A stretch of 27,343 nt of DNA, taken from CBFHOS01 sp965657645. GTDB lineage: Bacteria > Pseudomonadota > Alphaproteobacteria > Puniceispirillales > Puniceispirillaceae. Numbering within the stretch: position 1 is the first letter of the stretch; each line of letters begins with the position of its first letter. The stretch lies in NCBI GenBank assembly GCA_965657645.1, contig CBFHOS010000025.1:1-27343 (forward strand), given 5' to 3'. The notes beneath the pieces were generated by a model. That model did no database searches and was not told the origin of the DNA. It was given only the letters and a program-made list of their open reading frames with translations. Both the position numbers and the translations under genes were made by a program. Positions 16,999-23,990 of the stretch are shown here, in pieces.

Positions 16999-18102
16999 AT
17001 GGGCCCATTTCCGCATTACACCCCGCGCGCAGAGATAAGTGTTGATAATCCAGCAGGCACTGATGGTTTTGAATTTGTCGAATTTGCCCATCCAGAAACT
17101 GATCAATTACGCGATTGTATCTCGAAAATGGGCTATAGCCATGTCGCCACGCATAAGCGTATGAATGTGGAATTATGGCAGCAAGGCGATGTGTCTTATC
17201 TCATTAATGCTGAACCAGATACACATGCGGCTGAATTTGCGCGTGAACATGGCCCTTGCGCCTCATCTATGGGCTGGCGCGTTGTGGATGCGCAACATGC
17301 CTTTGACCATGCGGTTGCGAATGGCGCGACGCCTTATGAAGGAGAGGGCAAGGTGATGGATGTGCCAGCGATTATGGGCATTGGCGGGTCACTGATTTAT
17401 TTCCTGGATAATTACTCTGAGCGCAGTGTGTATAATGAGGATTTTGACTGGCATAGTTTTGCCCATCCGCAAGGTGTTGGGTTTTTCTATCTTGATCACC
17501 TGACCCATAATGTCTTCAAGGGCAATATGGATAAATGGTTCAAATTCTATGGTGATTTGTTCAATTTCAAAGAAATTCGCTTTTTTGATATTCAAGGCAA
17601 GCATTCAGGGCTTTACAGCCGCGCTCTAACCTCGCCTTGTGGCCGTATCCGTATCCCGCTTAATGAAGATAGGGGCGAGGAAGGGCAGATTGTCAATTAT
17701 TTGCGGAAATATAAGGGGGAAGGTATCCAACATATTGCCGTAGGCGCGCATGATATTTATGGCTCTGTAGAGGCTATTCATGACAAGGGTGTGGCCTTTA
17801 TGCCTGGTCCGCCTGAGGCCTATTATGATTTATCCCATGACCGTGTGAAGGGGCATAAGGAGCCTGTCGAGCGGATGAAAAAACATGGGATTTTAATCGA
17901 TGGCGAAGGCGTGCTAAATGGCGGCGAGACCAAGATCTTGCTTCAGATTTTCTCTAAAACCGTTATTGGCCCTATCTTTTTCGAATTCATCCAAAGAAAA
18001 GGTGATGATGGCTTTGGTGAGGGGAATTTCAAAGCTTTGTTTGAGAGCATAGAAGCAGAGGAAATCGCCAATGGTGATTATGCTGCCAAAAGCGGGGCCT
18101 AG
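16999..18102 (+). CDS. hpd: 4-hydroxyphenylpyruvate dioxygenase
   Basis: A 367-residue non-heme iron dioxygenase that converts 4-hydroxyphenylpyruvate and O2 to homogentisate. It has two vicinal-oxygen-chelate halves. The iron ligands fall at H167 (in DHLTHNV), H245 (in GIQHIA) and E329 (in FFEFIQRKG). The C-terminal gate GFGEGNFKALFESIE and the substrate-loop RIPLNED match the homogentisate-forming enzymes rather than mandelate synthase. Start ATG 16999 follows AGGAGG. It stands alone on its strand, divergent from an Lrp regulator. It provides the link between an aryl-pyruvate, such as dehalogenated or demethylated tyrosine derivatives, and the homogentisate-maleylacetoacetate route served by maiA at 2341. 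Confidence 0.96.
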   Translation: MGPFPHYTPRAEISVDNPAGTDGFEFVEFAHPETDQLRDCISKMGYSHVATHKRMNVELWQQGDVSYLINAEPDTHAAEFAREHGPCASSMGWRVVDAQHAFDHAVANGATPYEGEGKVMDVPAIMGIGGSLIYFLDNYSERSVYNEDFDWHSFAHPQGVGFFYLDHLTHNVFKGNMDKWFKFYGDLFNFKEIRFFDIQGKHSGLYSRALTSPCGRIRIPLNEDRGEEGQIVNYLRKYKGEGIQHIAVGAHDIYGSVEAIHDKGVAFMPGPPEAYYDLSHDRVKGHKEPVERMKKHGILIDGEGVLNGGETKILLQIFSKTVIGPIFFEFIQRKGDDGFGEGNFKALFESIEAEEIANGDYAAKSGA

Positions 18103-18169
18103 CGCGCGTAAAACAGACGGCTAGCGGAGGCGTTCATTTATCACGAAGCTTGCGCTTTAAACCATTATC

Positions 18170-19228
18170 CTATTGCGGGTCCATTCCATAATGGGGCGTG
18201 TTAAGCTGGTCGATACCTGAGCCTGGTGCGTTATAGAGGATTTTTGTATAGCCGCGCACGCCTAGTTGGGTTGTCGAGATGTCATTAATATCACTTTGCT
18301 GTGCGTCATAATAAAAGGACGCGCTCATTTCGGCCGTTACTTGATCAGACGGGTCAGTTGTGGATGTAAAGGTTGTTAGAACCTCTTGATGATAACGTGA
18401 TTCAAGCTCTCGGTAATTACTCACTGACGATAAAGTGCCGCTTGTATATTTTAATTGTCCAAGCGGTATTTCACCAGAGCTAACGCTGAGATCTTGAGAG
18501 CCGTAACCCGGCTTATTAAAGGTATAATCAGACGAAAACTCAAATTCCATATCTGAAAAATCGATTGATAAAGTTGTATCCACATCGGCTGAACAGTTGG
18601 TACAATGGCTACCAGAGACATGGGTGGTGGTTTGTCCCATCGCCGTAAAGACCGCTGTGCCTGTGCCAAGTTGGGCGGCTAGATCATTCCAGCTAGAGCT
18701 TGTCCAGCCAGATTGTAGTGTGCTTGTGGCAGTGTAAAGGCGTGAATTATCAAGTGTATCAGCGTTATTGCCGGTACCATCCCCATCACTATCAGCGCTC
18801 TCGCCTGCGTCTAACGGGAAGGCATCAGCGCTATCAGCGACGCCGTCACCATCATCATCTGTATCGACAATATCCAGCGTGCCATCACCATCTGTATCAA
18901 GCGTATCTTGTGTCAAAGGATTGGGGTCAAGGCTATCAGCGACGCCGTCACCATCATCATCTGAATCCGCATTATTGCCAATGCCATCCGCATCTGTATC
19001 AATGGTCTCTGTGCTATTAAGCGGGAAGGCGTCAGAGCTGTCGGTCACGCCGTCACCATCATCGTCTGTATCAACGATATTCAGCACCCCATCGCCGTCC
19101 GTGTCTAGCGTATCATTCACTAAAGGGTTGGGATCATTGCTATCAGTCACCCCATCACCATCATCATCTGTATCAGCATTATTGCCTATACCGTCACCAT
19201 CTGTGTCGGTGGTCTCACTGGCGTTCGC
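18170..19228 (-). pseudogene. Thrombospondin type 3 repeat protein, 5'-truncated
   Basis: The frame has no plausible start. It is open through the GTG at 19150 up to about 19228, where it meets a TGA inside sequence that belongs to an integrase on the other strand. The visible N-terminal ~155 residues are Asp-rich Ca-binding repeats: DTDGDGVLNIVDTDDDGDGV, DADGIGNNADSDDDGDGV, and spacers DAFPLNSTET and DPNPLTQDT. After residue ~135 comes a non-repetitive ~190-residue domain rich in Ser/Thr with an HCTNC pair. Such proteins are exported or surface-bound and bind calcium, usually after a signal peptide that is missing here. The last intact repeat reads NASETTDTDGDG and then breaks. Truncation, or a chimeric junction, is the simplest reading. 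Confidence 0.8.
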
Positions 19229-20042
19229 TCACAAGTACCAGCGCGACATGTGGATGGCGTTTAAGCACCGCCGTGACTGCATGATGCAGGTTGGCGGCTT
19301 CGCTAGCTACAAAGACTTCGGTATGAAGCCTATGGACCAGATCACCGCAATCGATTGCATAGCTTATCGCGGTTACTTGCAGTCTACGGGTATGAGCAAC
19401 GGTACAGTCAATCGACACATGTCCGCTGTATCAGCTTGCTTCAGGTTCGCAGTCGAAGAGTTGCAGATCATGGCGAACCGACCAAGGGTTGCACTGCTCA
19501 AAGAGCGGAAGCCCAACACCCGTGCGTTCACTAAAGATCAGGTGCGTGGCCTGATTGCGTTCTTCGAGAGCGAAGGTCATCTGTGGGTGGCCAACATGGT
19601 CAAGGTAGGTTGTCTGACTGGTATGCGTCAGGGTGAGATTGTCTCACTGCCGATATCGGATATCGAGTGGTTCCCAGAAGAGCGTGAAATCTACTTGCCA
19701 CCAGAGATCACCAAAACCATGGAAGGTAGACGGGTTAATCTAGCCGCTGAGGGGGCCTGGGAAGCCGCAATACAACTACGGGATACAATTGGGCGTGAGT
19801 TCACCCACAAACGCTTCTACGACCGTTGGAACGACGCTAAGAATGAAATGGGCTTCCATGGTCAGGATTGGTTTAAGTTCCACGCGACTAGGCACTTTGC
19901 TGCAACACAGATGGCAGCTGCTGGGAAGAACGCTCTGACCGTAGCTGACCAGCTGGGCCACGCCAGCCTCTCCACAACACAAAAATATTACTACGGTGAC
20001 GCTAAGGCACGGGCAGGGGGTACGTCTGCATTGTCGCTCTAA
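19227..20042 (+). CDS. Tyrosine recombinase/integrase, N-terminally truncated
   Basis: About 272 codons of a phage-type tyrosine integrase. The SAM-like core-binding domain (AHKYQRDMWMAFKHRRDC to NRHMSAVSACFRFAVEE) precedes the catalytic domain. The catalytic residues are an Arg in GCLTGMRQGEI, a Lys probably in EITKTMEG, HATRH (His and Arg), GHASLSTTQKYYY with its His and the nucleophile Tyr. The 5' end is lost at about 19227: the first internal ATG (19248) has no ribosome-binding site, and upstream sequence is antisense to the thrombospondin-repeat gene. A longer frame starting at 18768 is therefore an artefact of the junction. Only a short N-terminus seems missing. Its likely target is the tRNA-Asn at 24871, whose surroundings carry repeated anticodon-stem motifs. 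Confidence 0.85.
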   Translation, partial: AHKYQRDMWMAFKHRRDCMMQVGGFASYKDFGMKPMDQITAIDCIAYRGYLQSTGMSNGTVNRHMSAVSACFRFAVEELQIMANRPRVALLKERKPNTRAFTKDQVRGLIAFFESEGHLWVANMVKVGCLTGMRQGEIVSLPISDIEWFPEEREIYLPPEITKTMEGRRVNLAAEGAWEAAIQLRDTIGREFTHKRFYDRWNDAKNEMGFHGQDWFKFHATRHFAATQMAAAGKNALTVADQLGHASLSTTQKYYYGDAKARAGGTSALSL

Positions 20043-20085
20043 CTTACCGCCCACACTAGAAGTGAAAGGTCATCGATGTATTTCG

Positions 20086-20110
20086 GTGGCCGCACTTTGA
20101 GGTGCCTTTT
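20086..20110 (+). terminator. Possible intrinsic terminator after the integrase
   Basis: GGCCGCAC-TTTGA-GGTGCC can fold as GGCAC/GTGCC with a two-base bulge, and TTTT follows. It lies 45-68 bases after the integrase stop and just before the convergent slyX gene ends. Between them, GCCCACACTAG at 20049-20059 matches the core of the dispersed repeats at 22539-24030. Confidence 0.45.
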
Positions 20111-20130
20111 ATATGTCATCACAGCCGCAT

Positions 20131-20325
20131 TTAATCAAGCGGTGATTTCACCGAAATGCCGCTGTCAGGCTGCACCCCGGCAAGCCGTGATTTCAATTTT
20201 GCCACTTCATCATTAAGCCGGGTAATTTCGCGCTGCTGGGCATAGACTTCTTCGCCCAGCTGGCTTAGCTCGGCCTGCATGAAGGCGAGTGATTCCTGAA
20301 GTTTCTGCATATTTGTCTCCGTCAT
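20131..20325 (-). CDS. slyX: SlyX family protein
   Basis: A 64-residue, highly charged coiled-coil protein: MTETNMQKLQESLAFMQAEL, then heptad-like QLGEEVYAQQREITRLNDEVAKLKSRL, and a loose C-terminal tail ending VKSPLD. This pattern fits SlyX, a small widespread family of unknown molecular function named from the E. coli slyD neighbourhood. I choose ATG 20325; ATG 20310 has GGAG seven bases upstream and is equally possible, while the ATG at 20373 would lie well inside the P450 gene. It starts 10 bases after the P450 stop on the same strand. Composition is like the P450 and the selenium genes and unlike the flanking phage-like DNA. Confidence 0.75.
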   Translation of the reverse strand: MTETNMQKLQESLAFMQAELSQLGEEVYAQQREITRLNDEVAKLKSRLAGVQPDSGISVKSPLD

Positions 20326-20335
20326 CCTGTGGCGC

Positions 20336-21523
20336 TCATCTGTCCGGATGGAATATCGTCGGCAGGCTGGCAAAGCCGCAAATCGTGTTGTTCATTACCG
20401 GCACCGCATCGCGGGTTTCCACCCGGGCAACGCGCGGAATCATCGCCCGCAGCAATGACAGGATTTCCATTTGTGCCAGATGCATGCCAACGCAGGTATG
20501 AATGCCATGCCCGAAACCAAGATGATCCGTGACCGTGCGGGTGACGTCAAAACGGTCAGGGTCGGCAAAGACCCTTTCATCACGGTTTGCCGATGCATAC
20601 AACATCATCACGCGCGCGCCTTTGGGAATGGCGATGCCATCTATTTCCAGACCACGGCTGGTAATGCGCGCAAAAGAGCGTATCGGCGTGCCAAGCCGGA
20701 TCGCCTCGCTTACCGCCACACGCGCCTGTTCAGGCTGGCGGCGCAAAATCTGCCATTGATCGGGGTTCTGCGATAATAACAGCACCAGATGGCCAATGGC
20801 GGAGATGGTGGTGTCGAGGCTGGGGTTGATATAGTCACGGATCACAAAGGGCGCCAGGTCACCTGGCAATTTGCCGGAATCAACAAGATCAAAAACGCGG
20901 TGGCTCCAACTGCCGGGTTTCACCCCGTCCGCCGTCAGAAATTTGCTGACAAAGCTGCGCATTTCCTTGATTGCTTCGATACCGCGCTGCCCGCGCTCAT
21001 TCTGGATGCCGGCAACATCAAAGGCCGCCCCCGCCCATTTCAGCATGTTCTGTTTGCCAAATTCCGGTAGACCAAGAAGATCCCGCACAACCGTCAGCGG
21101 CAGAAAGCTGGCAAAATCGGTAACGGCGTCAAATTCGCCGCCCACCATCAGCCCGGTGACCAGATCATCCGACAGACGTTCGAAATTTTCGCGCAGATCC
21201 TCAATCGATTTCGGCATCAACGTTGGCAGCATCGCCTTGCGCATACCGGTATGGCGCGGCGGGTCCGAGGCGACAACATTACCGCGCTGTAGTCCAGAGC
21301 CAAAATCATCGGCAGACACCCCTTCGCCGCTGATAAAATCGGCGTGATTGCGCAAGGCGTCCTTGACCGTTTTATGATGGGTAAAGGCGTAATTGCCAAG
21401 CTGGGGAAGATAGACAACCGGCCCCAGCGCCCGCATCGCCGCATAATGGGGAACAGGGTCCGCAATCACCTCATCCGCATAAAAGGCAACATCATATTCG
21501 GGAGCGGTTCTCGCAGCACACAT
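20336..21523 (-). CDS. Cytochrome P450, CYP199-like (aromatic O-demethylase/hydroxylase type)
   Basis: A 395-residue soluble bacterial P450. The heme-binding loop LGFGHGIHTCVGMHLAQME puts the thiolate at Cys344. The K-helix ExxR is in SEAIRLGTPIRSFAR, and the I-helix reads INPSLDTTISAIG, with Asn-Pro-Ser in place of the usual Ala-Gly before the Asp-Thr-Thr. Several segments resemble, from memory, CYP199A enzymes of Rhodopseudomonas that O-demethylate 4-methoxybenzoate: GPVVYLPQLGNYAF, SGEGVSADDF, SDPPRHTGMRKAMLPTLMPK and the C-terminal MNNTICGFASLPTIF. No ferredoxin or ferredoxin reductase gene is adjacent. It lies between two phage-like segments but looks host-like. Other CYP families of aromatic acids are possible. 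Confidence 0.85.
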   Translation of the reverse strand: MCAARTAPEYDVAFYADEVIADPVPHYAAMRALGPVVYLPQLGNYAFTHHKTVKDALRNHADFISGEGVSADDFGSGLQRGNVVASDPPRHTGMRKAMLPTLMPKSIEDLRENFERLSDDLVTGLMVGGEFDAVTDFASFLPLTVVRDLLGLPEFGKQNMLKWAGAAFDVAGIQNERGQRGIEAIKEMRSFVSKFLTADGVKPGSWSHRVFDLVDSGKLPGDLAPFVIRDYINPSLDTTISAIGHLVLLLSQNPDQWQILRRQPEQARVAVSEAIRLGTPIRSFARITSRGLEIDGIAIPKGARVMMLYASANRDERVFADPDRFDVTRTVTDHLGFGHGIHTCVGMHLAQMEILSLLRAMIPRVARVETRDAVPVMNNTICGFASLPTIFHPDR

Positions 21524-21826
21524 TATCTAATACCCATCACGTTCAACATTCCGGCCATCGCCAACACAGATATCATTGGAAACATATCCAACCAGAGCGG
21601 TTATGTCGTCAGCCACGACCTTTTTTTTAGCTGCTCCAGCAAAGTGTCCACCCATAGTATTATAACTATGATACGCCCATTGCTAATGTTCCTGTTTTGT
21701 TCTAATTTAGCAGAACGCTCGATGCATAGACATTGAACGCTCAAAGCATGGCTCCGGCGACACTGTCGCTTTCACGCACCCAGGTGCGTCTCCGGTCCGG
21801 ATAGGACACCTTCCAAACGCCTCAGC
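21524..21826. other. Gene-free stretch upstream of the P450
   Basis: No convincing coding region is seen on either strand. It contains a hairpin CATAG-TATTATAA-CTATG (about 21653-21670), possibly an operator or promoter element for the P450. It also has a direct repeat, GAACGCTCGATGCAT (21713-21727) and GAACGCTCAAAGCAT (21735-21749). The change from host-like to phage-like DNA lies somewhere in here. Confidence 0.45.
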
Positions 21827-21864
21827 TAACTGGGGTCACTTATGCACGAACCGCTGTTGGTTCG
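21827..21864 (+). promoter_or_regulatory. Leader repeat copy 1: candidate T7-type RNA polymerase promoter plus 5' hairpin
   Basis: The 26 bases at 21827-21852 recur exactly at 22209-22234. Aligned without gaps to the 23-bp T7 class III promoter, they match TAA at -17 to -15, G at -11, TCACT at -8 to -4, G at +1 and GA at +5/+6 (12 of 23). With +1 at G21844, the RNA would begin with a hairpin CGAACC-GCTGTT-GGTTCG (21847-21864), as many phage transcripts do. The next gene starts at 21883. Confidence 0.55.
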
Positions 21865-21882
21865 ATTGGAACGGAGAGAAAC

Positions 21883-22170
21883 ATGCTTAATGAAACCTTT
21901 ACTGACTTTGCCCATAAAGCCTTCGGTGTCGATGGTCCCTTTGATTTCACTGTTGCTGAAATCGATTGGGGTCTGGAGTGGTCGATGACCCGTCACCCTG
22001 AGATGGAAGACATGTCAGACGATGACCTTTGCATGGAAATCGCCACGCTGATGTGGATGGGCTGCGATGCGGCTCGCGACCATGACTCCATGATGTTGAT
22101 GTCCCCATCTGTTGTCGAGAAGATGGACCAAATCAGAGGTGATTTCGATCTGAAGTGGGGGGATGAGTAG
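21883..22170 (+). CDS. Hypothetical acidic protein (phage-like)
   Basis: A 95-residue acidic, Met- and Asp-rich protein starting at ATG 21883, with CGGAGAG about 7 bases upstream. No known domain is recognised. Visible features are aromatic/acidic segments (FTVAEIDWGLEWSM, MEDMSDDDLCMEIATLMWMGCDAARDHD) and two Cys. Size, acidity and position right after a T7-like promoter candidate resemble phage early genes that inhibit host proteins, but no homology is claimed. The next gene, behind the identical leader, follows after 100 bases. Confidence 0.65.
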   Translation: MLNETFTDFAHKAFGVDGPFDFTVAEIDWGLEWSMTRHPEMEDMSDDDLCMEIATLMWMGCDAARDHDSMMLMSPSVVEKMDQIRGDFDLKWGDE

Positions 22171-22208
22171 ATTTTCCGAGTGGGTGCCCAGTTGATTTCA
22201 TTAGATTT

Positions 22209-22245
22209 TAACTGGGGTCACTTATGCACGAACCAATCCCGGTTC
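22209..22245 (+). promoter_or_regulatory. Leader repeat copy 2: candidate T7-type RNA polymerase promoter plus 5' hairpin
   Basis: The copy at 22209-22234 is identical to 21827-21852 and is followed by its own hairpin, GAACC-AATCCC-GGTTC (22230-22245). Stem arms are kept while the loop differs, which argues for selection on the structure. Predicted +1 is G22226. The gene starts at 22271, with TAAGGAG upstream. Confidence 0.55.
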
Positions 22246-22270
22246 TTTAGTCCACTAAGGAGATTACATC

Positions 22271-22453
22271 ATGATTGCACTTAACGATAACACCACAGCT
22301 TCTTTGGTTTCAGCTTACAACGACGACGTAGCTGAAGTTCAGTTCCAAACCGTTCAGAACGTAGCGTCTTGGGATGGTCAAACCACTCGGACATTGATGT
22401 CTGACCTGATTACGGAGGCGAAGAATGACAATTCCCCGACCAGAGCCGCATAA
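22271..22453 (+). CDS. Hypothetical 60-residue protein
   Basis: A small polar protein starting at ATG 22271, with TAAGGAG about 11 bases upstream, ending NDNSPTRAA. It is rich in Asn, Thr and Ala with no cysteine, membrane helix or motif I recognise. It is the second gene preceded by the 26-base leader and hairpin, which supports it being expressed. Its 3' end overlaps a possible 32-residue ORF. Function unknown. Confidence 0.6.
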   Translation: MIALNDNTTASLVSAYNDDVAEVQFQTVQNVASWDGQTTRTLMSDLITEAKNDNSPTRAA

Positions 22454-22523
22454 AAACGGGGGTTATCCCCAAAATCACCGCAGTTCACATTTGTTACACC
22501 CTTTTGTCCTATTGTGGACATAG
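22425..22523 (+). CDS. Possible 32-residue ORF overlapping the preceding gene
   Basis: ATG 22425 has GGAGG seven bases upstream and overlaps the end of the 22271 gene in another frame, an arrangement for translational coupling. The product (MTIPRPEPHKNGG to HPFVLLWT) has no recognisable motif. It ends 16 bases before a dispersed A-tract repeat. Weak evidence; it may be chance. Confidence 0.3.
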   Translation: MTIPRPEPHKNGGYPQNHRSSHLLHPFVLLWT

Positions 22524-22538
22524 GGTGCGGTCGAACGA

Positions 22539-22577
22539 CGAAAAAAAAGGCCCATACCAGCATTAACAAGTGTTAGC
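22539..22577 (+). repeat. Dispersed A-tract/GCCCA repeat, copy A
   Basis: Begins CGAAAAAAAAGGCCCATACCAG and continues CATTAACAAGTGTTAGC. It shares the CG, A7-8, GCCCAnACnAGCnTTAA core with copies at 23080, 23407 and 23991. It lies between small genes, where a terminator would be expected, but the hairpin arms here are poorly paired. Confidence 0.7.
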
Positions 22578-22610
22578 TTTTGTTTTTACTGAGAAGCAAA
22601 GGAGCGGCAA

Positions 22611-23072
22611 ATGAGACATCATTTAACATAACTATTCGGGCTGGCCTTTATAAGCTTAACTGGCTGCTACGCTAGTCAACTCACCCAAGCAAACCTCGAT
22701 ACTGCACCTTCGTTGTTTGAAAGTACTCAGGTTTCAGAGGGTAGGATTTGTCAGAACGCCTATGGTTATAAGCTAGGTACTGTGCAGTTTGGAAACTGTG
22801 TAGAACGAGCATTAGAGAAACGGCGTGCTGCAGGTGCAAGTGTTGATATCGGTGCTACATTGCAGATGATGCAGAACACGATGGGCTATCAAACACCTAA
22901 GGTTTACCAACAAAATCCGGTAGCAACCACACCATCGATACCAAATTCACCTTACAGGAAACAATACTTAAGGGAATACACCCAAGGTAACTATAAATAC
23001 TGTTACTACCAACAAGGGCAAGCCGTACTGATGGACACCATTGAGCAGTGGCGAACTTGTCCTAGGTATTAG
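22611..23072 (+). pseudogene. Small lipoprotein gene with a nonsense codon in the signal peptide
   Basis: GGAG lies before ATG 22611. The frame reads MRHHLT, then TAA at 22629-22631, then LFGLAFISLTGCYASQ and onward to 23072. SLTGC is a clear lipobox, so the intact gene would encode a ~152-residue lipoprotein. The remaining product holds four further Cys (RICQN, GNCVE, YCYY, RTCPRY), a Gln/Asn/Pro-rich middle and a charged helix (CVERALEKRRAAG). Only the single TAA breaks it. Downstream starts, such as TTG 22713, have no signal peptide and no clear ribosome-binding site. Phage lipoproteins can block superinfection, but no function can be assigned. Confidence 0.6.
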
Positions 23073-23079
23073 TAAAGGT

Positions 23080-23113
23080 CGAAAAAAAAGCCCACACCAG
23101 CGTTAATAAGTGG
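23080..23113 (+). repeat. Dispersed A-tract/GCCCA repeat, copy B
   Basis: CGAAAAAAAAGCCCACACCAG followed by CGTTAATAAGTGG, 8 bases after the stop of the lipoprotein frame. Its last bases form the start of the GGAGG ribosome-binding site of the next gene. Confidence 0.7.
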
Positions 23114-23127
23114 AGGACATATTGATT

Positions 23128-23397
23128 ATGATGAAAGTAATGGCACTCGCAGCGTCAATATTTGTACTTGCAGGTTCAGCACAAGCGGCAGCAGAGGAAC
23201 TTTTGATGCTGGGTGCCGAAACAAGCGCTTGCTTCGAGGTGTTTGTCGCAGCCAAAAATAGCGACGGGGCAACCATACTCGAAGATAAATCGGGTGGAGC
23301 TTTGAAGCGATACATCATGATTACCGGCGTCGCGTATTATGACTTCACCATCAGCACAAAAACTGAAATTGTAACCTGCTATTATGCGGTTCCCTGA
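23128..23397 (+). CDS. Small secreted protein of unknown function
   Basis: About 89 residues from ATG 23128; a GGAGGA lies 11 bases upstream, and in-frame GTG 23110 overlaps it. The start MMKVMALAASIFVLAGSAQAAAEE is a textbook Sec signal peptide cut after AQA, giving a ~70-residue periplasmic or secreted product. It has two Cys (SACFE, VTCYY) that could form a disulfide, and a β-rich tail (RYIMITGVAYYDFTIST). I do not recognise the family. It lies between copies B and C of the dispersed repeat. Confidence 0.6.
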   Translation: MMKVMALAASIFVLAGSAQAAAEELLMLGAETSACFEVFVAAKNSDGATILEDKSGGALKRYIMITGVAYYDFTISTKTEIVTCYYAVP

Positions 23398-23406
23398 TAG
23401 GGTTAA

Positions 23407-23442
23407 CGAAAAAAAAGCCCACACTAGCGTTTACGGGTTGGC
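23407..23442 (+). repeat. Dispersed A-tract/GCCCA repeat, copy C
   Basis: CGAAAAAAAAGCCCACACTAG then CGTTTACGGGTTGGC, 9 bases after the stop of the secreted-protein gene. Same core as the other copies; right arm diverged. Confidence 0.7.
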
Positions 23443-23572
23443 TGCCTTGCAGGGAAACTCGCTGAACAGGCGTGTGACCAAAGTTGTTCGCGTGGGACTC
23501 AAATTTGAAAAACAGACACCCCCACGGGTTTAAGACAATCAGTGGTTTCAAAAATGGGACTAAAGGAACCAA

Positions 23573-23914
23573 TTAATTGTTGTAGTTTTCAGAAATGAAT
23601 TCGTGCACCACAACACCTCGTGATCCAACAACCTTTGTTGTTAAGCCTTCCACCGCAGGGAGGTAATACTTTTCCAAGAGTTTTTGACACTGGGTGTAAG
23701 CTTTCTGATCCCGGTATTCGAAAATTATGCCAACCCTATGCGACTGCTCTTTGTTCCAGATTTGGGTAACAACTCTCCGAAGCATACCGGCGTCAGTGAA
23801 TAGTTTGATGACCTCTGGTGTGAAGGCTTTTTCTTGCCTGAGTAAGTAGAGTTCCAATTGCTCTTTGGTTGTAAAATCACGAGTAGAGTAATTAATCATT
23901 GATACGTTTGTCAT
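23573..23914 (-). CDS. Hypothetical 113-residue protein
   Basis: Starts at ATG 23914 (MTNVSMINYSTRDFTTKEQL) or the internal ATG 23899. The pattern of alternating helices and strands (TTKEQLELYLLRQEKAFTPE, RRVVTQIWNKEQSHRVGIIFEYRD, QKLLEKYYLPAVEGL, KVVGSRGVVVHEF) looks like a compact alpha/beta, possibly dimeric ferredoxin-like fold, but I cannot name a family. It shares the minus strand with the thyX fragment, 125 bases upstream in its direction, with repeat copy D between them. The 175 bases on its 3' side, toward 23398, contain only repeat copy C. Confidence 0.55.
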   Translation of the reverse strand: MTNVSMINYSTRDFTTKEQLELYLLRQEKAFTPEVIKLFTDAGMLRRVVTQIWNKEQSHRVGIIFEYRDQKAYTQCQKLLEKYYLPAVEGLTTKVVGSRGVVVHEFISENYNN

Positions 23915-23990
23915 AGCTGATCAGAATTTCCCTTTTCAATTAGATACGCAAACCTTAACAACGGGACGAACTCGTGACAACGCTGCATGA

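Noticed and set aside
18780..19210. CRISPR-like or minisatellite array
   Set aside because: The repeats are coding: they translate to Asp-Xaa-Asp-Gly-Asp-Gly calcium-binding units with variable spacers of coding length.
19000..19300. A second partial tRNA-Asn copy marking the left end of an integrated element
   Set aside because: No sequence matching the tRNA 3' half was found near the integrase or elsewhere in the window.
18768..20042. A 424-residue open frame fusing a Ser/Pro-rich N-terminus to the integrase
   Set aside because: Its first ~150 residues are the antisense reading of the Asp-rich thrombospondin repeats; real coding there is on the minus strand.
855..22631. Genome-wide recoding of TAA as a sense codon
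   Set aside because: Many intact genes here end with TAA at the family-typical length, including the affected hydroxylase itself.
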